A stretch of 64,000 bases of DNA from Olsenella sp. (GTDB taxonomy: Bacteria; Actinomycetota; Coriobacteriia; Coriobacteriales; Atopobiaceae): contig JALCMG010000008.1 of assembly GCA_022648325.1 (NCBI GenBank), forward strand, positions 54,325 to 118,324, given 5' to 3'. The notes beneath the pieces are model-generated. The model worked only from the letters and a program-made list of their open reading frames with translations, was not told the origin of the DNA and made no database searches. The position numbers and the translations under genes are program-made. Within the stretch, counting starts at the first letter, position 1. The number at the start of each line of letters is the position of its first letter. Positions 25,635 to 34,135 of this stretch are shown one piece after another.

Positions 25635-26337
25635 GCCGCTGGATGCTGGGGGGCGCGCGCTTGACGTGCTGGTGACGGGAACGTCGCGGGGGATCGGCCG
25701 GGCGACGGCGGAGCTGTTCCTTGCGCGCGGGCACCGCGTGTGGGGGCTGGACTTGCTGGCTGCCTCGATCGAGCACCCGTGCTACCAGCACTACGTCGTC
25801 GACGTCCGTTACCGCGACGCGCTTCCCGAGGGCCTTTCTCCCCAGGTGGTCGTGAGCAACGCGGGCGTGCAGGACAGCGGCGCGGACATCGACGTAAACC
25901 TCAAGGGTGCCATCAACGTGTGCGAGCGCTATGCATTTGCAAACGGCGGTCGCACTCCCTCGCCACAGGTGCGCGCCGTGGTTCTCGTGGGCTCCTCCAG
26001 TGGCCACACCGGTGCGGAGTTTCCGGAGTACGCAGCCTCGAAGGGTGGCGTGCTCGCCTATGCGAAAAACCTCGCTCAGCGGTTGGCGCCCCAGGCAACC
26101 TGCAACAGCGTTGACCCCGGTGGGGTTATGACCGAGCTCAACCGTCCCGTGATAGAAGACCCCGCCCTCTGGAGCCGCATCATGGACCTCACGCCGCTCC
26201 GCCGCTGGGCGACGCCCGAGGAGATTGCCGAGTGGATCTACTTCGTGGGAGTCACCAACCGCTTTATGACGGGGCAGAACCTGCTCATTGACGGTGGCGA
26301 GGCAGGAAGCTTCGACTTCGTGTGGCCTGAGGAGTAG
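25603..26337 (+). CDS. SDR-family oxidoreductase
   Basis: A short-chain dehydrogenase with the cofactor glycine motif VTGTSRGIGRA, NAGVQ, the catalytic Ser tract LVGSSSGHTG, YAASK (catalytic Tyr and Lys) and NSVDPGGVMTEL. The substrate is unknown. The start is a puzzle. The frame opens at ATG 25603 inside the palindrome, overlapping the VUT stop (ATGA), and would begin MRQRDCPFVSS. A classical start would be GTG 25666 (VLVTGTSRG), preceded at 12 bases by GGGGGG. I give the longer frame but favour neither strongly. The pentapeptide gene follows after 5 bp. Confidence 0.85.
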   Translation: MRQRDCPFVSSPLDAGGRALDVLVTGTSRGIGRATAELFLARGHRVWGLDLLAASIEHPCYQHYVVDVRYRDALPEGLSPQVVVSNAGVQDSGADIDVNLKGAINVCERYAFANGGRTPSPQVRAVVLVGSSSGHTGAEFPEYAASKGGVLAYAKNLAQRLAPQATCNSVDPGGVMTELNRPVIEDPALWSRIMDLTPLRRWATPEEIAEWIYFVGVTNRFMTGQNLLIDGGEAGSFDFVWPEE

Positions 26338-26342
26338 ACAGC

Positions 26343-26945
26343 GTGAGTGACCTTCTCGATGCCATAGCCGAGACCGAAGGTGACGTTCGGGGCCATGAGT
26401 TTGTGGGCGAAGACCTCTCCGGAGAGGAACTTGGCCACGTGGAATTTGAGGACTGCACCTTTAGCGGGTGCGTCCTTGCCTCCGCACGCTTTGATCGCCC
26501 AAGCTTCGAGCGCTGCACGCTTAGAGGCTGCGACCTGGCAAATGTCGCGGGCAACGCCGGCTTCTGGCGAGATACGAGGATCGTGGACTGTCGCCTTGTT
26601 GGTGCAGACCTCCACAAGTCCGTCTTTGTGCGCACTCAGTTCAAGGGCTGCAACCTGTCGTATGGAGGGCTTGCTGAGTCCAAGCTCGAGCGCGTCTCGT
26701 TTTCCAACTGCGACTTGCGCGAGGCGTCTCTCTCGCAGCTTCGCCTAAGAAGCAGACTGGTGCTCGAGGACTGCGACCTCATGCGCGCCGAGCTCTTCCA
26801 GACGCGCCTGGCCGGAGTCGACCTCACCAGCTGTGACATCGCGGGCGTCCGCGTGAGCGACACGTTCCGCGAGCTTCGCGACGCAAGCGTTGGGATAGAC
26901 CAGCTGCCCGACCTCGCGAGCCTCCTTGGGGTGAAGCTGCGGTAA
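26343..26945 (+). CDS. Pentapeptide-repeat protein
   Basis: The 200-residue protein is largely built of A(D/N)LXX-type repeats: CTFSGCVLASARFDRPSF, CTLRGCDLANV, CRLVGADLHKSVFVRTQFKG, CNLSYGGLAES, CDLREASLSQL and CDLMRAELFQTRLAGVDLTS. This predicts a right-handed quadrilateral beta-helix. There is no signal peptide, so it is cytosolic. Some such proteins mimic DNA and protect gyrase (Qnr, MfpA), but most are uncharacterised and no specific role is claimed. GTG start with GAGGAG 8 bases upstream. Confidence 0.88.
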   Translation: MSDLLDAIAETEGDVRGHEFVGEDLSGEELGHVEFEDCTFSGCVLASARFDRPSFERCTLRGCDLANVAGNAGFWRDTRIVDCRLVGADLHKSVFVRTQFKGCNLSYGGLAESKLERVSFSNCDLREASLSQLRLRSRLVLEDCDLMRAELFQTRLAGVDLTSCDIAGVRVSDTFRELRDASVGIDQLPDLASLLGVKLR

Positions 26946-27131
26946 GGGGCGGCGGATGACACCAGTCGCTCTACATCCTTCGCGTTTGTTGACTGGAATG
27001 TGCTCGCTGGCAGCCCTGGCCGCATCTGGTGCGTGTGCCTTACAATCGTATGCGAGAATAACGAATAGGTGAAACCAGCGACAACGGCCTGCCGACCCAA
27101 TACGCGGCCGGTGTTGGCATTGGAGGATAGA

Positions 27132-29087
27132 ATGGCAGATAGTCCGCGCGGAGCACACTTCGCCAAGCCAAAAAGCCCTAAAGGCAACGGGGGTGAGAAG
27201 GACTACTGTTCGTTGCGGTCCGATGCCCCGAACTCTGGGGCCACCCAGCAGTTCTCAGATGCAGAGCAGCAGTTTGACTTCTCGGACAATCGTAAGACCG
27301 TGCCCGTCGAGCCTCTGCCGCAGATGAATGTGTATCTGGGAAACAATGACCAGCCCAGTCGCGGCAAGAAGAGCCACCGCCATCACCCTGCTCGCGTGGT
27401 GCTCGTGGTGGGGCTTGTCCTCGTTGCTGCGATTGGTATATGCGGTTTCTTCCTCTATCGCTCCGCGCGTACGGTTCAGGCAGACGCAAAGGTGCTTACC
27501 TCAACCGCATCCTCTATGAAGCAAGACCTTACCTCCGGTGATGGAAATACGCTGCTCACAAGTGCCAACTCGTTTGCCAGCGCGGCGTCCGACATGCATA
27601 AGGAGACCAGTGGGGCTCTCTGGGACCTTGCCGCCAACCTGCCCGTTGTTGGCCAGGATGTGAAGAATGCCCAGCAGCTTGCAAGCATTGCAGATGACAT
27701 GGGCTCGAAGGTGCTTGTGCCCATGGCGCAGGGCCTCTCGGGAGTCTCTCTGTCCTCGCTGCTTTCTGACGGGAAGGTGGACGTGGACGCCATCCAGAGC
27801 CTCGCAAATGCTCTTTCGGACGTCTCGCCTACAATCTCGGACTGCTCACAGCGCGCAAACGCCATCCAGCCTGGCTCGAGCTCGCGAGTGAACAACTACG
27901 TTGAGAAGGCGCAAGACCTCCTCTCCGCCGCCGATGAAGCAGCGCAAACTGCTGATAAGATCGCCCCCAGTCTGCCCGGTCTTCTCGGGGCAAATGGAAC
28001 CACGCGCACCTACCTCATTGTGGCCCAGAACAACTCCGAGCTGAGGGCCACGGGCGGCCTTCCTGGCGCTCGCATTCCGATTAGTGTCACGGACGGCGTC
28101 ATAAGCCTGGGGGAGTCGACCGCCTTGGGCGAGGGCTTCGACGTGAACATAGACATCACAGACGAGGAGCGCTCCCTTCTCGGCGACGCACCTTCCGTTG
28201 CTGCTTCGTGGGCCAACTTCACCCCAGACTTCACCCATGCCGGCGCCTACTTGGCTCAGGGCTGGAACCAGCATAACGACCAGCAGGTCGAGGGCGTCAT
28301 CGCCATTGACCCAGTGTTCCTGCAAAACCTCCTTGGCCTTATGGGTGGCGTGGTGGCGTCCGACGGAACGAGCATCGACGGCACCAATGCGGCGCAGGTC
28401 CTTCTTTCGGACATCTACTGGAAGTATCCCAATGGCGCTCAGCAGGATGCCATGTTTGCCGAGGTGGCGGGGCTGTGCTTTAACCAGCTTATGAGCTCGC
28501 TCGGCTCCGTTGATCTAGACGACCTGATGAAGCTCGTCCGCCAGTCGGGCGAGGATCGTCGCCTTCAGGTGTGGATGGCAGATGACACCGAAGAGGCTGC
28601 CATGAGGGAGCTGGGCGTTGCGGGCGAACTCGACAGCGACCCGTCCCAGCCAGTGCTTGGCGTCTATGTGAACGACAACACCTGGGCAAAGATGGACTGG
28701 TACATGGATCTGCGCACCACGGTGGGATCGGGTACCAAGAACAGTGACGGCACCACCACGTACGATGTGACCACCACCATCACAAACCGCATGACCGAGG
28801 AGGAGGCGGCCACTGCTCCCGACTACATTACCGGCGGCTCGGACATGACCTCCGGGAGGGGTGACATGGTGTCGCTCGTGCTCGTTCTTGGCCCGGCGGG
28901 CGGCAGCGTCTCCGGCCTTGATGGCCGCGCGGCAAACGGCCAGCTTGAGGGGCTCGACGGTCATTACTTTGGTGTGAGCACCGCGCCCGGCGAAACGGCG
29001 ACCATTGAGTATCAGGTAACAACCGCTGCAGGGGCAGGTGCGCTTCAGGTGCGTCAGACCCCAACGGCTCGGACGTTTACGGATTAG
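27132..29087 (+). CDS. DUF4012 membrane-anchored surface protein
   Basis: The 651-residue protein has a cytoplasmic N-terminus of about 85 residues ending in the basic stretch RGKKSHRHHPAR. One membrane helix follows (VVLVVGLVLVAAIGICGFFLY, about 90-110), then a long extracellular part. The hallmark DUF4012 tract is YLIVAQNNSELRATGGLPGA, followed by the GVIAIDPVFLQNLLGLMG region. Relatives are often found in polysaccharide or cell-envelope clusters of actinobacteria; biochemical function is unknown. ATG 27132 has GGAGG 5 bases upstream; the longer frame from 27069 lacks a site. Confidence 0.88.
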   Translation: MADSPRGAHFAKPKSPKGNGGEKDYCSLRSDAPNSGATQQFSDAEQQFDFSDNRKTVPVEPLPQMNVYLGNNDQPSRGKKSHRHHPARVVLVVGLVLVAAIGICGFFLYRSARTVQADAKVLTSTASSMKQDLTSGDGNTLLTSANSFASAASDMHKETSGALWDLAANLPVVGQDVKNAQQLASIADDMGSKVLVPMAQGLSGVSLSSLLSDGKVDVDAIQSLANALSDVSPTISDCSQRANAIQPGSSSRVNNYVEKAQDLLSAADEAAQTADKIAPSLPGLLGANGTTRTYLIVAQNNSELRATGGLPGARIPISVTDGVISLGESTALGEGFDVNIDITDEERSLLGDAPSVAASWANFTPDFTHAGAYLAQGWNQHNDQQVEGVIAIDPVFLQNLLGLMGGVVASDGTSIDGTNAAQVLLSDIYWKYPNGAQQDAMFAEVAGLCFNQLMSSLGSVDLDDLMKLVRQSGEDRRLQVWMADDTEEAAMRELGVAGELDSDPSQPVLGVYVNDNTWAKMDWYMDLRTTVGSGTKNSDGTTTYDVTTTITNRMTEEEAATAPDYITGGSDMTSGRGDMVSLVLVLGPAGGSVSGLDGRAANGQLEGLDGHYFGVSTAPGETATIEYQVTTAAGAGALQVRQTPTARTFTD

Positions 29088-29222
29088 GATTGGCGGGCAG
29101 GGGGCTAGGGACTGTGTCCCATGCACCAACGGCCCAATTAGCGTCCGGCCAAAGGGGTATGCTCTTCTTTGTCAGGCCGACGGCAAAAGCCGTCGGGGCG
29201 GCGCTCGATAGGGGAGTTGTGC

Positions 29223-29978
29223 ATGGGTGGGTTCAAGCGCTTCTGCATGTTCATCTTCTCGCTGTCAGGACTTTTGTGCCTGGCAGCGTTCGTGCTCACA
29301 TGGCTGGGTCCCTGGACGGCTCAGGCTTCGGCGCTTTTCTCGCTGCCGGAGTACTACACCGCGGTTGAGGTCCTGCTGGGCATCACGGTGGTGGGCCTGC
29401 TCATCTTGCTCTTTCGGTCCATCTTCTCGCGGAGGGTGCGCACCGTCGAGGTGACCACCGTCGATGGCGGCACCATCTCTGTTTCGCGCGATGCAATTGC
29501 GTCGCAGGCCACGCACGTGGTTGAGGCCGGCGGAACCTGCTCGGCCGACCGCGTCTTTGTGAGCGCCAAGAAGAAGGGGCACGTGCGCGTGCACGTGCGC
29601 GTCCTTCCGCACGAGAGCGTAGACGTGGTTCAGAAGGGCACCGAGCTTCACGAGGAGCTTGTCCGCGGCCTTACAGCCGTGTGCGGCGACAAGCTCGAGG
29701 ACGTGAGCCTCGAGTTTGTGGTGCCCAAGGAGCCCGCGGCAGCGCCTGCCGCGGGGGACGTGAGCGTGTCCACCTCAACCTCAACGCAGACGGCACCTGA
29801 GACGGCGGCCACTTCCGAGGTGGAGCCGCTCCACGAGTCCAGTGACGAAGAGGCGGAGGGGGCGGTCCCCACGCAGGCGTCCTATGGCGGCATCACGGTG
29901 CCCATGAGCACGACGCATGACGCGGCGCCGGCATCCGCAGAGGGCAATGATGAAGACAACGCAAACGGGGAGGCCTAG
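29223..29978 (+). CDS. amaP: Alkaline-shock membrane anchor protein AmaP
   Basis: The 251-residue protein has two N-terminal membrane helices (about 6-26 and 46-64, ITVVGLLILLFRSIF). They are followed by a soluble domain (VEVTTVDGGTISVSRDAI; HVRVLPHESV) and a Ser/Thr/Glu-rich tail. AmaP tethers Asp23 to the membrane in staphylococci. The gene is the first of amaP-DUF2273-asp23, with 2 bp to the next. The start at 29223 removes a spurious 18-residue extension and has AGGGGAG upstream. Confidence 0.87.
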   Translation: MGGFKRFCMFIFSLSGLLCLAAFVLTWLGPWTAQASALFSLPEYYTAVEVLLGITVVGLLILLFRSIFSRRVRTVEVTTVDGGTISVSRDAIASQATHVVEAGGTCSADRVFVSAKKKGHVRVHVRVLPHESVDVVQKGTELHEELVRGLTAVCGDKLEDVSLEFVVPKEPAAAPAAGDVSVSTSTSTQTAPETAATSEVEPLHESSDEEAEGAVPTQASYGGITVPMSTTHDAAPASAEGNDEDNANGEA

Positions 29979-29980
29979 CC

Positions 29981-30388
29981 ATGAGCGACGAGTTCACCAA
30001 GGCGCCGCGGGCAAAGGTCGAGTCCGATGAGCCACAGGAAAGACCAGAGGAGCAGCGAGAAGCACCCCAGGCGTCCAGCAACCAGCAAGGCTCTGCGGCG
30101 ACGGACGCCCCGCATGACGCGGAGGCGCAAAATGCTGCAGGCTCCCAGAGTGGGGTCGACAAGGCTTCCGCGTGGGTGAGCCGCACTTTCCCCGGCCACG
30201 AGAATGCCTTTCTCGGCGGAGTTTGTGGTCTTGTCGTCGCCATAGTGATGGCTGCCATTGGCTTCTGGCGTACGCTGCTGCTGGTGGTTCTTGTGCTTAT
30301 CGGCGTGGCCATTGGCCAGCAGGCAGACGGTGACCCAAAGATTCTTCGGGCACTGGGCAAGCTGTTTAGGGACCACGACGGCCGCTAG
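29981..30388 (+). CDS. DUF2273 small membrane protein of the Asp23 operon
   Basis: The 135-residue protein has a charged, disordered N-terminal half (SDEPQERPEEQREAPQASSN) followed by two close hydrophobic segments (FLGGVCGLVVAIVMAAIGFW and LLLVVLVLIGVAIGQQ). These form the DUF2273 hairpin found next to AmaP and Asp23. A strong GGGGAGG site lies at the end of amaP. Confidence 0.88.
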   Translation: MSDEFTKAPRAKVESDEPQERPEEQREAPQASSNQQGSAATDAPHDAEAQNAAGSQSGVDKASAWVSRTFPGHENAFLGGVCGLVVAIVMAAIGFWRTLLLVVLVLIGVAIGQQADGDPKILRALGKLFRDHDGR

Positions 30389-30441
30389 GGATCGTTAACC
30401 GTAGAACCAGAAGCATTAAGCCCACATCAAGAGGAGCGAGC

Positions 30442-31014
30442 ATGGACACCGAGAACAGCGCACGGGAGGCCGATGCCCCAGTCGAGGCCGGCATCATGGC
30501 CAGCACGGCATCCACCGCCCAGCCCGAGCCCATCCAGGGCCAGGACATCGACATCGCAGAGGACTCGGATTCGGAGGACTCCCTCACGTTTTCCAACGGC
30601 GTCATCGAGAAGATTGTGGCGATTGCCATGCGCGACGTGCCTGGCGTGGTTGGCATGAAGGGCAGCTGGCTCAACCGCGTGCAGGATGCGTTTGGCGCCT
30701 CCGATACCACGAAGGGCGTTACGGTCGAGGTCACGCCCGAGAGCGCCGTCAAGGTCAACGTCTCGGTGCTCATCGAGTACGGCGCCTATGCTCCGCAGGT
30801 CTTCGAGGACGTCAAGAAGGCCATCGTGAAGCAGGTCACAGGCATGACCGGCCTGGAGGTGGCTGGCGTCAACCTGCGCATCGAGGACGTGCTCACGCCC
30901 GAGGAGTACAAGCGTAGCGTGGAAGCCGAGCGGGATGCCGAGGAGGCCGCAGACGGAGATGCCACAGGCGACTTCAAGGTCTCGGCTCCCGCTGCCCGCG
31001 GCGGGAAGGCATAG
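30442..31014 (+). CDS. Asp23/Gls24-family envelope stress protein
   Basis: After a 45-residue acidic leader, this 190-residue protein has the Asp23 domain: FSNGVIEKIVAIAMRDVPGV, KGVTVEVTPESAVKVNVSV, and the helix VFEDVKKAIVKQVTGMTGLE before VNLRIEDVL. The cytosolic domain is held at the membrane by AmaP and buffers envelope stress. It completes the three-gene operon, and murT starts 3 bp later. Cell-wall amidation thus appears to be transcribed with the stress proteins. Confidence 0.92.
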   Translation: MDTENSAREADAPVEAGIMASTASTAQPEPIQGQDIDIAEDSDSEDSLTFSNGVIEKIVAIAMRDVPGVVGMKGSWLNRVQDAFGASDTTKGVTVEVTPESAVKVNVSVLIEYGAYAPQVFEDVKKAIVKQVTGMTGLEVAGVNLRIEDVLTPEEYKRSVEAERDAEEAADGDATGDFKVSAPAARGGKA

Positions 31015-31017
31015 CGC

Positions 31018-32367
31018 ATGGGAGTTCGCAACGCCTGCGCCGTTGGCCTGGGACGGCTCACGTCCTGGGGCCTGCGTCGCGTGCTTCACCGCAACGCATC
31101 GCAGATGCCTGGTAGGGTAACGTTGGCAATCGACCCCAATGCCATTGCGCACCTCTCGCCAAAGCTCTCCGAGGGGGCCATCGTGGTCTGCGGCACAAAC
31201 GGCAAGACCACCACAAACAACGTGCTGGCCAACGCCATCGAACGCTCGGGCAAGAAGGTGCTTTGCAACCGTGCCGGCGCCAACATGGCTGCTGGCGTCG
31301 CTGCCGCTCTGCTCCCTGGATCTGGCGCCAACTGGGCGGTCATGGAGGCCGACGAGCTCTCGACCATCCACATCCTGCCCCAGCTGCACCCTCGCTACCT
31401 AGTGCTTCTCAACCTCTTCCGTGACCAGCTCGATCGTGCGGGCGAGATTGACCACGTGCAGGACACCATTGTTGCCGCGCTCGCGGCCTCGCCCGAGACC
31501 ACGCTCCTGGTGTGCGGAGACGACCCGCTCTCCGTGGGTGTGACACTTCGCGCCGAGAAGGCCGGCACAAAGGTCCTCGCGTTTGGCATAGGGGAGGATC
31601 TCCGCCTTCCGCCCGACTGCGTGCCCGAGGCTCGCTTCTGCCAGGTCTGTGGCGCCGAGCTTGCCTACGACTATCGCGCCTACGCCCAGCTGGGGGCCTT
31701 CAGGTGCCCCAACGGGGACTTCGAGCGCCCCAAGCTCGACTTTGTTGCCACCGGCGTGCATGTGGACGCCCATGGCGTGGCCTTTGACGTGGCGTTTCCC
31801 GAGGGCGGCACGGCGCACGTCTTGGCTGGGTTCGGCGGCGTCTACATGGTCTACAACCTGCTGGCTGCCGCAGCGGCAGCCCACCTTGCCGGCGTGGATC
31901 CCGCCTCGTTCCAGGCGGCGCTCGACGGCTACCACCCCGAGAACGGACGCCTCCAGCACTTCACGGTGGGCGGACGCGAGGTTGTGCTCAACCTTGCCAA
32001 GAACCCCACGGGCTTTAACCAGAACATCTCGCTTCTCCAGACCGATACCCGCCCCAAGGCCGTCTTCTTCGTGATCAACGACGACTTCAACGACGGCAAG
32101 GACATCTCGTGGATCTGGGACGTGGACTTCGAGCGGCTCCTGGCCGAGAAGGACCTTCTCGCCTTTGCCGGTGGCCACCGCGCAAACGACGTGCAGGTAC
32201 GAATGAAGTACGCGGGGATCAAGGCAACGGTGGTCACTACTGTGAAAGAGGTTCTCGGCCGCCTTGGGTCGGTTCCTCTCGATCGCCCGCTCTACGTGCT
32301 GTGCAACTACTCTGCGCTGTGGCCGGCCAAGGCCGGGCTCGAGGGGATGGGGGAGTGCCATGACTAG
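31018..32367 (+). CDS. murT: Lipid II isoglutaminyl synthase, Mur-ligase subunit MurT
   Basis: The 449-residue subunit activates the D-Glu alpha-carboxylate of lipid II with ATP; GatD supplies ammonia to make D-isoglutamine. The ATP loop is VVCGTNGKTTTNN (about 57-69), then NRAGANM, NLFRDQLDR and the DUF1727 C-terminal domain (NLAKNPTGFNQ; FFVINDDFNDGKDISWIWD with the catalytic Asp). The zinc ribbon is odd: CQVC and FRC are present, but the fourth Cys of the usual CPxCG is replaced (CPNGDF). Its stop overlaps gatD by 8 bp. Confidence 0.93.
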   Translation: MGVRNACAVGLGRLTSWGLRRVLHRNASQMPGRVTLAIDPNAIAHLSPKLSEGAIVVCGTNGKTTTNNVLANAIERSGKKVLCNRAGANMAAGVAAALLPGSGANWAVMEADELSTIHILPQLHPRYLVLLNLFRDQLDRAGEIDHVQDTIVAALAASPETTLLVCGDDPLSVGVTLRAEKAGTKVLAFGIGEDLRLPPDCVPEARFCQVCGAELAYDYRAYAQLGAFRCPNGDFERPKLDFVATGVHVDAHGVAFDVAFPEGGTAHVLAGFGGVYMVYNLLAAAAAAHLAGVDPASFQAALDGYHPENGRLQHFTVGGREVVLNLAKNPTGFNQNISLLQTDTRPKAVFFVINDDFNDGKDISWIWDVDFERLLAEKDLLAFAGGHRANDVQVRMKYAGIKATVVTTVKEVLGRLGSVPLDRPLYVLCNYSALWPAKAGLEGMGECHD

Positions 32368-33145
32368 CCAGCAGGCCGAGACTCTCACCGGCGCCTCCAC
32401 GGGTGGCCGCACGCTGCGCATCGCCCACCTCTACCCCGAGCTTCTCAACCTCTATGGCGACTCCGGAAACATCCTGTGCCTGCGCCGACGCATGGAGTGG
32501 CGCGGCATCACGCCGGACGTGATGGAGGTCCATGTGGACGACACGCCGTCCTTCTCGGGCGTGGACATAGCATTCATCGGCGGAGGCTCCGACCGCGAGC
32601 AGCGCATCGTGTGCGACAAGCTCTTGGCCGAGCAGGCAGAGATCCGGGCTTTCGTGGAGGATGGTGGCGTGCTTGCGGCGGTGTGCGGCGGCTACCAGCT
32701 TCTGGGCTCGAGCTACCTCATGGCCGACGAGCGCGTTGAGGGTCTCTCGCTCGTAGACCTCTACACCGATCACGGAGATCCTCGCCTTATTGGCAACATC
32801 GTGGTGGAGAGCGCTATTTCGCCTCAGCCCATCGTTGGCTACGAGAACCACGCCGGCCGCACGCACCTGGGCGAGGGTATCACGCCGCTGGGACGCGTGC
32901 TCTATGGCCACGGGAACGATGGAATCACGGGTTACGAGGGCGTGCTCTACAAGAACGTGGTGGGCACCTACGTGCACGGGCCGCTTCTGCCCAAGAACCC
33001 CGGCGTTGCGGACTACCTCATTTCTCGTGCGATGGAGCGCAGGTACGGCTCGGCGGATCTTGAGCCGCTCGATGACACCGAGGAGCTTGCCGCCAACGAG
33101 GTCATGTACCATCGACTCATGGCGGGGGAAGTGCAGGAGAGCTAG
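32360..33145 (+). CDS. gatD: Lipid II isoglutaminyl synthase, glutaminase subunit GatD
   Basis: The 261-residue class-I (CobB/CobQ-type) glutamine amidotransferase begins its domain with LRIAHLYPELLNLYGDSGNI. The nucleophile is Cys109 in GGVLAAVCGGYQLLG and the partner His is in GTYVHGPLLPKNP. It releases ammonia from glutamine and channels it to MurT. The ATG at 32360 overlaps the murT stop, giving coupled, equimolar synthesis. Confidence 0.94.
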   Translation: MTSQQAETLTGASTGGRTLRIAHLYPELLNLYGDSGNILCLRRRMEWRGITPDVMEVHVDDTPSFSGVDIAFIGGGSDREQRIVCDKLLAEQAEIRAFVEDGGVLAAVCGGYQLLGSSYLMADERVEGLSLVDLYTDHGDPRLIGNIVVESAISPQPIVGYENHAGRTHLGEGITPLGRVLYGHGNDGITGYEGVLYKNVVGTYVHGPLLPKNPGVADYLISRAMERRYGSADLEPLDDTEELAANEVMYHRLMAGEVQES

Positions 33146-33196
33146 CATGCCGCTGGGAGCCGACCACCGCCTCGCGGCGTAAGGGATGGAGGACGC

Positions 33197-34108
33197 ATGT
33201 CGAAGGTCATCGTCTTTGGGTCGCTCAACATGGACCTCTCGGTGAGTTGTCCTCGCGTACCCAAGGCGGGCGAGACCATCATCGGCCAGGGCTTCCTAGC
33301 AAGCCCTGGCGGCAAGGGAGCCAATCAGGCTATGGCCTCGGCACGCATGGGAGCCATCACACACATGGTGGGCGCCGTGGGCAAGGACGTCTTCGGTACC
33401 CGTCTTGTGCAGTCGCTTGTGGAGGCTGATGTTCTCTGCGAGCGCGTTCGCGCCCTGAAGGGCGTCCCCACGGGTACGGCCACGATACTTCGAGCCAAGG
33501 GTGACAACCGCATTGTGGTGGATCCTGGGGCAAACGCCACGACCCACGCAGACGTGGTCTGCTCGGCCATCGACGACATCGCCGAGCCTGGTGACATCTT
33601 TCTCACGCAGCTTGAGTGCGACATGGATACCACCATGGATGCCATTGCCTACGCACGCGAATCGGGCCTCTACACCATCCTCAACGCGGCCCCGGCAGCT
33701 ACGCTTCCGTCTGACGTTTATCAGTCCATCGACCTTCTCTGCGTCAACGAGACCGAGTGCCGGGCACTTACGGATATCTCGCCCGAGACTGAGAAGGGCT
33801 GCATGCGCGCTCTCATGGCCTTCTCGGCGAGGGGCGTGGCAACCACGGTCATCACCCTGGGTGCGAAAGGATCGGTCGCCCTCATCGCCGACGACATGTA
33901 CCGCATGGACTCCTATAAGGTCGACGCGGTGGACACAACGGCGGCGGGGGACACGTATCTTGGCGCTCTAGCGGCCCAGCTCTCGCAGGGCGTGGACATC
34001 ATCGATGCCATGAAATGGGCGTCGGCCGCAGGGGCGCTGGCCACCATCCGCGAGGGCGCCCAGCACTCGATTCCCTCCCTCGAGGATGTCGAGCGCCTGC
34101 TCGCATGA
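33197..34108 (+). CDS. rbsK: PfkB-family sugar kinase, ribokinase-like
   Basis: The 303-residue kinase has the N-terminal PfkB signature (GSLNMDLSVSCPRVPKAGET; SPGGKGANQAMASARMG) and the C-terminal catalytic motif DTTAAGDTYLGAL, where the usual DTTGAGD Gly is Ala but the base Asp is kept. NETECRAL is also ribokinase-like. It is likely to phosphorylate D-ribose to ribose-5-phosphate; another sugar cannot be excluded. No transport or repressor gene is adjacent. GGAGG precedes the ATG, and the stop TGA lies in the left arm of the second palindrome. Confidence 0.9.
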   Translation: MSKVIVFGSLNMDLSVSCPRVPKAGETIIGQGFLASPGGKGANQAMASARMGAITHMVGAVGKDVFGTRLVQSLVEADVLCERVRALKGVPTGTATILRAKGDNRIVVDPGANATTHADVVCSAIDDIAEPGDIFLTQLECDMDTTMDAIAYARESGLYTILNAAPAATLPSDVYQSIDLLCVNETECRALTDISPETEKGCMRALMAFSARGVATTVITLGAKGSVALIADDMYRMDSYKVDAVDTTAAGDTYLGALAAQLSQGVDIIDAMKWASAAGALATIREGAQHSIPSLEDVERLLA

Positions 34109-34135
34109 GACAAAGGGAAACTCCCTTTGTCTCAT
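34105..34135. repeat. 31-bp palindrome containing the stop codons of both convergent genes, copy 2
   Basis: ATGAGACAAAGGGA (34105-34118), AAC, then its exact reverse complement (34122-34135). The left arm holds the ribokinase stop (34106-34108) and the right arm the stop of the leftward gene (34134-34132). It can form a hairpin in both transcripts, as a bidirectional terminator would. Confidence 0.8.
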
